This document shows, piece by piece, positions 58,453 through 64,000 of a stretch of DNA of 64,000 bases. Source of the DNA: Actinocrispum wychmicini. Its GTDB lineage: Bacteria; Actinomycetota; Actinomycetes; Mycobacteriales; Pseudonocardiaceae. The DNA lies in the NCBI RefSeq assembly GCF_004345645.1, contig NZ_SLWS01000001.1:1305546-1369545 (forward strand), read 5' to 3'. The notes below the pieces were generated by a model. That model did no database searches. It saw only the letters and a list, made by a program, of their open reading frames with translations, and was not told where the DNA came from. The translations under genes were made by a program, and so were the position numbers. Position 1 is the stretch's first letter. Every line of letters starts with the position of its first letter.

Positions 58453-58998
58453 ATGGACGGATCGTGGGTGCGCAGTGAGACCGGAGCGACCTGGCTGGAC
58501 CTGGTGGCCACGGTCAGCGGCGCCTACGGTGCTGCCCCTCGTGAGCGGCTGATCAGCGTCGACCTGCTCGGCGACTGGCTGGCCACGGTGCACCTGCGGC
58601 CGGCCGCCGACCCGACCGAGGACGACCTGGAGCGGGCCCGTGCGCTGCGGGAGGCCTTGCGCGGCTTGGCACTCGCGGTGGTCCGCGGCGAGCGTTGGCC
58701 GGCCAGGCACGTCCGCCTGGTCAACGAGGTCCTCGCCGAGGACCGGCCGTTGACCCTGACCGGCGGACACGTCCGGCCGCCGGCGACATGCCGGGAGGCG
58801 TTGGCGCGGATCGCCCGCCAGGCCGCCGAACACCTCGCCGAGCCGGCCGCGTTGCGGCAGTGCGCGGACGAGGTCTGCGGCATGCTCTTCATCGACCCGG
58901 GTGGCCGGCGACGGTGGTGCTCGGCCGAGATCTGCGGGGTCCGCAACCGCGTCCGTGCCCACCGCCGGCGCAATGCTCCTGTCACAGCTCAGTCTTGA
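58453..58998 (+). CDS. ABATE/CGNR zinc-finger domain regulator
   Basis: A 181-residue regulator. The N-terminal ABATE domain (about 10-125) is followed by a C-terminal zinc-finger-like CADEVCGMLFIDPGGRRRWC...EICGVRNRVRAHRRR, in which the four Cys are present but the CGNR motif reads CGVRNR. Such proteins act as DNA-binding stress regulators. The ATG at 58453 is chosen because of the TATCGT box just upstream; a GTG at 58435 would give six more residues. It is divergent from the EamA transporter with tandem dyads between them, so control of both is likely. Confidence 0.85.
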   Translation: MDGSWVRSETGATWLDLVATVSGAYGAAPRERLISVDLLGDWLATVHLRPAADPTEDDLERARALREALRGLALAVVRGERWPARHVRLVNEVLAEDRPLTLTGGHVRPPATCREALARIARQAAEHLAEPAALRQCADEVCGMLFIDPGGRRRWCSAEICGVRNRVRAHRRRNAPVTAQS

Positions 58999-59097
58999 AC
59001 CGAAGGCGCGGAAACACCGCGACCACGCTGGCCTTTCCTACGACACCACTCATCCTGCCGCCGAAAGACCTTCACGGCCGGAAGGACCACAGGTGGA

Positions 59098-59283
59098 TCA
59101 GCGGTGGCCGTTCTTGATCATCGACACCATTCGTGCGATGTTCACGCACAGCACCGGCCCGTTGGGGTTCTTGCTGTCGCGGATCGCGCCCCCACAGTCG
59201 AAGGTCACTTCGACGCAGTTACCGTTCGTGCCACCGCTGAAGCTGGATTTGCGCCAGCGCGCGTCTGGCAACTCCGGGGTCAT
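59098..59283 (-). CDS. DUF397 domain protein (Scr2-like, toxin-antitoxin-like pair)
   Basis: A 61-residue DUF397 protein: WRKSSFSGGTNGNCVEVTFD is the diagnostic WxKSSxSGxxxNCVEVA motif, then IRDSKNPNGPVL. In Streptomyces DUF397 proteins lie next to XRE/DUF5753 regulators, and some such pairs (Scr1/Scr2) behave like an antitoxin-toxin pair affecting antibiotic production. The gene lies 12 bp after the regulator on the same strand. A toxic role here is not shown. The tail ARMVSMIKNGHR is longer and more basic than average. Confidence 0.9.
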   Translation of the reverse strand: MTPELPDARWRKSSFSGGTNGNCVEVTFDCGGAIRDSKNPNGPVLCVNIARMVSMIKNGHR

Positions 59284-59295
59284 GAAGCACCCCTC

Positions 59296-60087
59296 TCACT
59301 CGCTCGCCCGTACGTACTCCTCCGCAAGCTTAGCGAGCTGCTGCTGCGTCTGATCAACGCTGAGAGCTTGTGATGCCAGCCGGTCGAACATCCGTCCGTA
59401 CCGGTCCAGGTCGGCTGGCCGCTCCGCCGACGTGGCGCCATGGTCGTGTTCGAGGAACACCGCGTTCATCTCCAGCTCGTCGGGGAACCGCAGCATGGTG
59501 AACGCGCCAGTCATGGCCACATGCGCGCCGGTATCGAACGGGAGCAACTGCAAGGCGATGTTGCCCTGCCTGTTCATCTCCACCAGGCGCCGCAACTGGG
59601 CCGCCATCGTGCCGTACCCGCCGACCGTGCGCCGTATGACTGCTTCGTTCAGCACAGCTCGGAGCCGAGGTGGATTGTCGGACGACAGGCGCCGCTGCCG
59701 GGCAAGTCGCAGTTCCACCGACCGTTCGATCTCGGCATCCGTGGAATCAAGCTGTGCGGCAGCCGCGACCGCCCGCACGTATTCAGGTGTCTGCAACAGG
59801 CCAGGCACCAGCTCAGCCTCGTAGACCCACAACTCCGTCGCTTCAGCCTCCAGGCCGAGGAAACTCTCCACCCAGTGCGGCACTGTGTCCGAATACAGCT
59901 GGTACCACGCCCGTTCATTCGACTCTTCGGCCTGCCGGACGAGCATGTCCACGTCCGGCGCGCCGACGTTGTACCGCTGGCACAGCAAGCGCACGGAACG
60001 CGGCAGGATCGCCTGTTTGCCAGTCTCCATCCGGCTGATCGAGGCACCCTTGAGGCCGGCGTACTTGGCCGCCTCGTCCTGCGACAC
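59296..60087 (-). CDS. XRE family regulator with DUF5753 domain (Scr1-like)
   Basis: A 263-residue regulator from GTG 60087, with HTH (GLKGASISRMETGKQAILPR) and the DUF5753 domain (LGLEAEATELWVYEAELVPG, LLQTPEYVRAV, RQRRLSSDNPPRLRAVLNEA). HTH helix 1 (LLGRELRRRRELVG) is encoded just upstream, in frame, where no ATG, GTG or TTG exists before a stop. The real start may be one of two CTGs (60129, 60126), or the gene may have a frameshift. The protein pairs with the DUF397 gene. Both are typical of actinomycete accessory cassettes. Confidence 0.85.
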   Translation of the reverse strand: MSQDEAAKYAGLKGASISRMETGKQAILPRSVRLLCQRYNVGAPDVDMLVRQAEESNERAWYQLYSDTVPHWVESFLGLEAEATELWVYEAELVPGLLQTPEYVRAVAAAAQLDSTDAEIERSVELRLARQRRLSSDNPPRLRAVLNEAVIRRTVGGYGTMAAQLRRLVEMNRQGNIALQLLPFDTGAHVAMTGAFTMLRFPDELEMNAVFLEHDHGATSAERPADLDRYGRMFDRLASQALSVDQTQQQLAKLAEEYVRASE

Positions 60088-60180
60088 ACCGACCAGCTCA
60101 CGGCGGCGGCGAAGCTCGCGTCCCAGCAGCTTACTCTGACGTACACCGACACCATCGCCGTGCTTGGCCCGTCCACGGCC

Positions 60181-60348
60181 ATGGCAAAGCGAACCAGCTC
60201 AGAGGGCAAAGTCGTATGGGGGAACACCGGGAGGCTGGCCGAGGTCGTTGCGGCACTGAAAGACCTGCCGTCCCCGGGAGGGGACGGGGCACCCACGGCA
60301 GAGCAACGCAGCGATTCACCGCCGGGAAAGCAGATTCCGCAACCATGA
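60181..60348 (+). CDS. possible small ORF upstream of membrane protein
   Basis: A 55-residue frame from ATG 60181 (AKRTSSEGKVVWGNTGRLAE, then VVAALKDLPSPGGDGAPTAE). It has no clear ribosome site and no family. In its favour, its TGA overlaps the next ATG (60345) as ATGA. It also lies opposite the region that may encode the regulator N terminus, so chance is possible. Confidence 0.3.
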   Translation: MAKRTSSEGKVVWGNTGRLAEVVAALKDLPSPGGDGAPTAEQRSDSPPGKQIPQP

Positions 60349-60602
60349 TCACGGCTCTGTGGATAGCACTTGCCGCCTGCTCAGTCGCTGGCGCCATCGC
60401 GACTGTCCTTCTCGGACAGATATATGAAGCCAAGATCAGGAGCATCGCGGATCAGACTGTCAAGGCGATGCATACGGCCGACGACGTCCACGCGATCCTC
60501 GTGGAAGTGCACAAGCTCACTGACCTGTACAGCCAGGAACGCGGCACCCGCGGCCCACGGGAATGCGCGAAGGCCAGCCGCGGACGTCATCGCTTGCGTT
60601 GA
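60345..60602 (+). CDS. small membrane protein of the XRE cassette
   Basis: An 85-residue protein with one N-terminal membrane segment (ITALWIALAACSVAGAIATV) and a helical, charged cytosolic part (LGQIYEAKIRSIADQTVKAM, HTADDVHAILVEVHKL) with a basic C terminus. No family recognised. It is divergent from the XRE/DUF5753 regulator and 161 bp upstream of the CPxWC protein. This order mirrors the first cassette, where a small membrane ORF at 23402 precedes the other CPxWC gene. The ATG is chosen because the membrane segment starts right after it. Confidence 0.55.
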   Translation: MITALWIALAACSVAGAIATVLLGQIYEAKIRSIADQTVKAMHTADDVHAILVEVHKLTDLYSQERGTRGPRECAKASRGRHRLR

Positions 60603-60763
60603 CACTGCACAGCCAGGTGCGCGGCACTCGCAGGCGGAGATCAGGGGTCCCGCCACGAGTCAGCGCGCCGCGCACCAACTGCCGATCCGTGTGGCGGCTG
60701 CAACCGCGCCTATGCCAGCACGCCCACGGATCGGCCCACTGTCCAGGAAGAGGAACAATCCCA

Positions 60764-61186
60764 ATGCCCATTCATGACGTCTCCATCCAACTTGCCGCGG
60801 ATCAGGACCAGCGTCCCTACTGGCTGACCGGACCGTGCCCATGGTGGTGCAGCGATGTACACGCGGACAGCGATGTCGCCGAAGAGCGAGTGCACATGTC
60901 CAGCACACAGATGTGTGAGATGGAGCTGAAGAGCGAACGCCCACTCGGCGGCGAGGCTGACTTCCTTCCCTTCGAAATCACCGCCTGCCTGCACCAACAC
61001 ATCCGTGAAATCGGCCCGCGAATCGCGATTGAGCCACTGCCGCACAATCGCTCCCGGCTTTACATGCTCCCCGACGAGGCCATGGAATTCGGCACGTGGC
61101 TCATCCGCCTCGCGACCATGGCCGACCGGAAAACCGGACCGGACAACCAAACTGCGGCCGCGCACCCTAGCTATTGCCATTGCTGA
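60764..61186 (+). CDS. CPxWC (DUF6907-like) protein
   Basis: A 140-residue protein. Near the N terminus are CPWWCSDVHADSDVAEERVH and MSSTQMCEMELKSE, where C-P-W-W-C, the Cys of QMC and nearby His could bind zinc. The second half has HQHIREIGPRIAIEPLPHNR and LPDEAMEFGTWLIRLATMA. The same parts in the same order occur in the frameshifted gene 23880-24315, so the two are paralogues. AGGAAGAGGA precedes the ATG. Function unknown. Proteins of this type are usual near XRE regulators in streptomycetes and relatives. DUF6907 membership is my best recollection, not checked. Confidence 0.75.
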   Translation: MPIHDVSIQLAADQDQRPYWLTGPCPWWCSDVHADSDVAEERVHMSSTQMCEMELKSERPLGGEADFLPFEITACLHQHIREIGPRIAIEPLPHNRSRLYMLPDEAMEFGTWLIRLATMADRKTGPDNQTAAAHPSYCHC

Positions 61187-61236
61187 CCGTGGGTGTCGGT
61201 CCGGGACGATCTGGCCGCACACGCCACCGACGTAGT

Positions 61237-62019
61237 TCAGGAGGTGAGCTTGGCCAAGGCGGCGTCGTGCAAGCGGCCGTTCGTGGACAAGGCCGAGCCG
61301 CCTTCGAACGTGGCGACGCCGGCCAGGTCGGTGAACCGGCCGCCGGCCTCCTCGACCAGGACTTGCAGAGGGGCCACGTCCCACGGGTTCACGATCGGCT
61401 CGGCCACCACGTCCAGCACGCCTTCGGCCACCAGACAGTGCTGCCAGAAGTCGCCGAACGCCCGGCTCTCCCAGCAGGCGTCCACCAACCGCAGGTACGC
61501 CTCCCGCGAGTGGTACTTCACCCACGAGCCCAGGTCGGTCGTTGACACATAGGCGTCGTCAAGATCGTCCACACCGGACACGCTCAGCCGGCGGCCGGTG
61601 TCCGTGTACGCGCCTTCGCCGGCCGAAGCCCACCACCGGCGGCCCAGGGCCGGCGCGCTGACCACGCCGACAACCGGTGTCCCGCCGTCGACAAGGGCGA
61701 TCAGCGTCGCCCACGCGGGCATGCCACGCAGGAAGTTCTTGGTGCCGTCGATCGGGTCGATCACCCAGGTCCGGCCCGTGCCAATGGTGCCGCCCCGCTC
61801 CTCGCCGGCCACGGTGTCGGCTGGGACCTCGGCGGCGAGCACGGCCCGGATGGCGTCCTCGACCGCGGTGTCCGCGTCCGTCACGGGCGTCCGGTCGGGC
61901 TTCCGGCTGACCACCAGATCCAGCGCGCGGAACCGGTCGGACGTGATGGCGTCGGCTGTTGCCGCAAGACGCAACGCCAAGTCAAGGTCTGATGACACAG
62001 ACCTGATGTTGTCACGCAT
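61237..62019 (-). CDS. hisN: inositol monophosphatase family, histidinol-phosphatase-like
   Basis: A 260-residue Mg-dependent phosphatase. GEERGG and WVIDPIDGTKNFLRG carry the metal-binding acids, and INPWDVAPLQVLVEEAGGRF (here VNPWD) carries the third; this order fits HisN, the actinomycete histidinol-phosphatase that ends the eighth step of histidine synthesis. Other inositol-phosphatase activity cannot be excluded. The start is uncertain: ATG 62019 has no ribosome site, and GTG 61998 fits homologues equally well. A 20-bp palindrome (61985-62004) covers the start of the shorter form. It is divergent from the response regulator with 12 bp between. Confidence 0.87.
   Translation of the reverse strand: MRDNIRSVSSDLDLALRLAATADAITSDRFRALDLVVSRKPDRTPVTDADTAVEDAIRAVLAAEVPADTVAGEERGGTIGTGRTWVIDPIDGTKNFLRGMPAWATLIALVDGGTPVVGVVSAPALGRRWWASAGEGAYTDTGRRLSVSGVDDLDDAYVSTTDLGSWVKYHSREAYLRLVDACWESRAFGDFWQHCLVAEGVLDVVAEPIVNPWDVAPLQVLVEEAGGRFTDLAGVATFEGGSALSTNGRLHDAALAKLTS
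61985..62004. promoter_or_regulatory. palindrome at start of hisN/response-regulator gap
   Basis: AGGTCTG (61985-61991) and CAGACCT (61998-62004) form a perfect 7-bp dyad with 6 bp between. It lies 28 bp before the response regulator start and inside, or just at, the start of hisN, so a bound protein could affect both. Confidence 0.45.
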
Positions 62020-62024
62020 ACAGT
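62019..62024 (+). promoter_or_regulatory. -10 box of leaderless response-regulator transcript
   Basis: TACAGT fits TANNNT and ends 7 nt before the GTG at 62032. It decides the start of the response regulator over the GTGs at 62023 and 62026, which would lie within or right behind the promoter box. Confidence 0.5.
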
Positions 62025-62031
62025 GGTGGCC

Positions 62032-62709
62032 GTGAGTGTGGTGCTGCTGGCCGAGGACGACTCGGCGATCGCAGACCCGTTGTCACGTGCTCTGCAGCGT
62101 GAGGGATACGCGGTGGAGGTCGTCACGGACGGGCTGAGTGCGTTGGAGTTCGCCGACGCGGGTCGAGCCGACCTGCTCGTGCTGGACCTGGGCCTCCCCG
62201 GGATGGACGGGTTGGAGGTCTGCCGGCGGTTGCGTTCGTCCGGACGCGGCCTGCCGGTGTTGATGCTGACCGCGCGCGCGGACGAGGTCGACTTCGTGGT
62301 CGGCCTGGACGCGGGCGCCGACGACTACGTGGCCAAGCCGTTCCGGCTGGCCGAGCTGCTGGCCAGGATCCGGGCGCTGATGCGCCGCCAGGCACCGGGC
62401 ACGGTCGAGGTGAACGGCGTGAAGATGGACCTCGCCGCCCGCCTGGTGACCGTGGACGGCGCCGAGATCACCTTGGCCAACAAGGAGTTCGAGCTGCTGC
62501 GGGTGCTCATCCAGCGGGCCGGCCAGGTGGTCACCCGGGAGGAGATCCTGGCCGAGGTGTGGGACGACGGGCCGGAGCGCAAGACGAGCAAGACGCTCGA
62601 CATGCACATGTCGTGGCTGCGCCGCAAGCTCGGCGAGATCGGGCCGCGGGCCACCGAGCGCCGGATCGCGACCGTCCGCGGCGTCGGCTTCCGCTTCAAC
62701 TCGGACTGA
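62032..62709 (+). CDS. OmpR/PhoB-type response regulator
   Basis: A 225-residue two-component response regulator. The receiver domain has VVLLAEDDSAIADPLSRALQ, the phospho-acceptor Asp in LLVLDLGLPGMDGLEV, the T in LMLTARADEVDFVVGLDAGA and the Lys of YVAKPF. The C-terminal winged helix (ITLANKEFELLRVLIQRAGQ, VTREEILAEVW, TSKTLDMHMSWLRRKLGEIG, IATVRGVGFRF) binds DNA. The GTG at 62032 is chosen on the -10 box. The paired kinase follows after 4 bp. The signal and targets are unknown. Confidence 0.93.
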   Translation: MSVVLLAEDDSAIADPLSRALQREGYAVEVVTDGLSALEFADAGRADLLVLDLGLPGMDGLEVCRRLRSSGRGLPVLMLTARADEVDFVVGLDAGADDYVAKPFRLAELLARIRALMRRQAPGTVEVNGVKMDLAARLVTVDGAEITLANKEFELLRVLIQRAGQVVTREEILAEVWDDGPERKTSKTLDMHMSWLRRKLGEIGPRATERRIATVRGVGFRFNSD

Positions 62710-62713
62710 CGGG

Positions 62714-63994
62714 ATGCGCCGGCGGATCCTGCTCGCCATCCTGCTCGCGGTCGCGGTGACCACGTGCGCCCTCGGCATCCCGCTCGGCTATGTGGCGTTG
62801 CAGCTGGTGGAGACGGGGAGCAGGGACACCCTGCGGGCACGGGTGCAGCAGATCGGCGTGCAGCTGGACGACGACCTGGCCAATCACAAGCTGGACATCG
62901 ACAAGCTCCAGCTGGTGGTGCAGCAGAACGCCCGGCTCGTGGTGCGGGTGCCGGGCCATCCGGTCGAGACGCTCGGCCCGGATCCCGGGCCGGACCCGCT
63001 CGCCGAGCAGATCGAGATCCTGCAGGGCGGCACGGCCATCCTGGAAGTGCCGTCCTCGCCGACGCGGGCCAAGCAGACGCAGATCGCCGGGTTGGTGGTG
63101 CTGACGATCGCGCTCACCATCGCGGTCGGCAGCGCGGTGGCCATCGTGACCGCGAACCGGCTGGCGAAGCCGCTCGGGCACGTGGCCGACCGCGCGGCCC
63201 GGCTCGGTGCCGGCGACTTCCGGCCGGACCGGCAGCGCTACAGCGTGGCCGAGCTGGACCGGGTCGCGGAGGCGCTGGACACGTCCGCGACCGCGTTGGC
63301 CGAGTTGGTGCAGCGGGAACGTGAACTCGTCGGTGACGTGTCCCATCAGCTGCGCAGCCGGCTGACCGCGTTGCAGCTGCGGCTGGAGGCGTTGGTGCAC
63401 ACGGTGGCCACCGACGAGGAGGCCAGCACGGACGCGGTGGCCGCGCTGGAACAGGCCGAGCGCCTCGGGGACGTACTGGACGAGCTGTTGGCCGCCGCGC
63501 GGGAGGCCCGTGCGACCGACGCGGAACCGCTCGACCTGGCCGCGGAACTGCCGGCCATCGCGGGCGAGTGGCGAGAACCGTTGCGCAACAAGGGTCGTGC
63601 GTTGCGGGTACGGGTGCAGGACCGGCCGTTGGCCCGAGCGACCCGGACCCGGCTCAGTGAGGCCATCGGTGTGCTGCTGGACAACGCGATGCGGCACGGC
63701 GCCGGAACGGTGTCCTTGTCGGCCCGTCAGGGCGACGCGACCGTGGCGATCGAGGTGACCGACGGCGGTACCGGCGTGCCGGACGAGCTCGTCGCGCACA
63801 TCTTCGACCGGGGCGTGTCCGGCGGCGGGTCGACCGGGGTGGGCCTGGCGCTCGCGCGGGCGTTGGTGGACTCGGACGGCGGCCGGCTGGAGCTGTCCGC
63901 GGCCCGCCCGGCGACGTTCACGATCTTCCTGCCCGTGCCGCGTGCGGACGAGGTGCGGGGCGTTCGGTGGCCGGCGGAGCGTTCGCCCCGGTAG
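62714..63994 (+). CDS. sensor histidine kinase
   Basis: A 426-residue membrane kinase that pairs with the preceding response regulator. It has two membrane helices (about 4-30 and 123-148), a short external sensor of ~90 residues between, a HAMP domain (ANRLAKPLGHVADRAARLGA), the phospho-accepting H-box DVSHQLRSRLTAL, the N-box LLDNAMRHGAG and the G-box region VGLALARALVDSDG. Its TGG-ATG start is 4 bp after the regulator stop. The external sensor has no recognised fold. The gene is complete and the window ends 6 bp later. Confidence 0.92.
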   Translation: MRRRILLAILLAVAVTTCALGIPLGYVALQLVETGSRDTLRARVQQIGVQLDDDLANHKLDIDKLQLVVQQNARLVVRVPGHPVETLGPDPGPDPLAEQIEILQGGTAILEVPSSPTRAKQTQIAGLVVLTIALTIAVGSAVAIVTANRLAKPLGHVADRAARLGAGDFRPDRQRYSVAELDRVAEALDTSATALAELVQRERELVGDVSHQLRSRLTALQLRLEALVHTVATDEEASTDAVAALEQAERLGDVLDELLAAAREARATDAEPLDLAAELPAIAGEWREPLRNKGRALRVRVQDRPLARATRTRLSEAIGVLLDNAMRHGAGTVSLSARQGDATVAIEVTDGGTGVPDELVAHIFDRGVSGGGSTGVGLALARALVDSDGGRLELSAARPATFTIFLPVPRADEVRGVRWPAERSPR

Positions 63995-64000
63995 TCATTC

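Noticed and set aside
1..64000. CRISPR arrays, rRNA, tRNA, transposases, biosynthetic megasynthases
   Set aside because: None was seen on reading both strands; regulators, exporters and carboxylases alone do not make a natural-product cluster.

Overview
The window is high-GC actinomycete DNA, most likely from the Pseudonocardiales (relatives of Amycolatopsis, Kibdelosporangium, Lentzea, Saccharothrix). Pointers are the many GTG starts, two F420-type luciferase-like oxidoreductases, an acyl-CoA carboxylase with an epsilon subunit, an EspG/PPE/PE-like type VII secretion module, a class F sortase, an XRE/DUF397 pair and many apparently leaderless transcripts. No genus can be fixed from the sequence alone. 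No rRNA, tRNA, CRISPR array, IS element or replication origin was seen.

Layout. 1-3.7 kb: a MerR regulator with an aldo/keto reductase, an F420-type oxidoreductase divergent from an XRE/MmyB-type regulator. 3.2-8.2 kb: a tightly overlapped minus-strand operon (two membrane proteins, deoD, pmmB, a flavodoxin-like gene) divergent from a MerR-like regulator across a long palindrome. 8.2-15.2 kb: a Ser/Thr kinase, then the mutA-mutB-meaB methylmalonyl-CoA mutase operon and a small secreted protein. 15.2-21.3 kb: a 154-bp dispersed repeat, an AmiA1-like amidohydrolase, a gamma-glutamylcyclotransferase-like gene, lpdA, a sortase with a candidate substrate, a second F420-type oxidoreductase and a SixA-like phosphatase. 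21.3-24.4 kb: an A/T-richer accessory island (flavoprotein, TPR-type XRE regulator, tiny ORFs, a frameshifted CPxWC protein). 24.5-28.7 kb: glpK-glpF divergent from glpD. 28.8-31.1 kb: espG/PPE/PE-like genes. 31.2-37.3 kb: an acetyltransferase, the second repeat copy, a FtsX-like ABC exporter with two ATPases, and three DUF1707 paralogues. 37.3-40.5 kb: biotin-dependent carboxylase alpha chain, a membrane-anchored protein and maf. 40.5-47.4 kb: TetR, a PstS-like binding protein, an SDR reductase, a PadR-DHA2 efflux operon, a MerR regulator and a secreted hydrolase. 47.4-50.5 kb: a type VII toxin cassette (YbaB-like, WXG100-like, TNT-domain toxin, immunity candidate). 50.6-55.5 kb: acetyltransferase, HMG-CoA lyase, PH-domain protein, birA, pccB-type beta chain and epsilon subunit. 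55.6-64 kb: X-Pro peptidase-like hydrolase, an EamA transporter divergent from a CGNR-type regulator over tandem operators, a second XRE accessory cassette, a HisN-like phosphatase and a two-component system.

How the genes work together. The carboxylase alpha, beta and epsilon chains, BirA and mutAB/meaB supply most of the route from propionyl-CoA to succinyl-CoA; methylmalonyl-CoA epimerase was not seen. The glp genes give glycerol uptake and oxidation. The core gene order (birA, accD, accE, maf, accA, then glpD, lpdA, an Rv3304-like gene, amiA1, deoD, pmmB) is recalled as matching a stretch of the Mycobacterium tuberculosis chromosome, here broken up by accessory insertions. The most unusual items are the 12-bp-phased GTGAG/CTCAC operator at 23223-23263, the paired 154-bp hairpin repeats, the TNT toxin cassette, the tandem TGTAAC-N10-GTTAC sites, the sortase substrate candidate without a membrane anchor, and two look-alike XRE/CPxWC cassettes, one of them with a frameshift.
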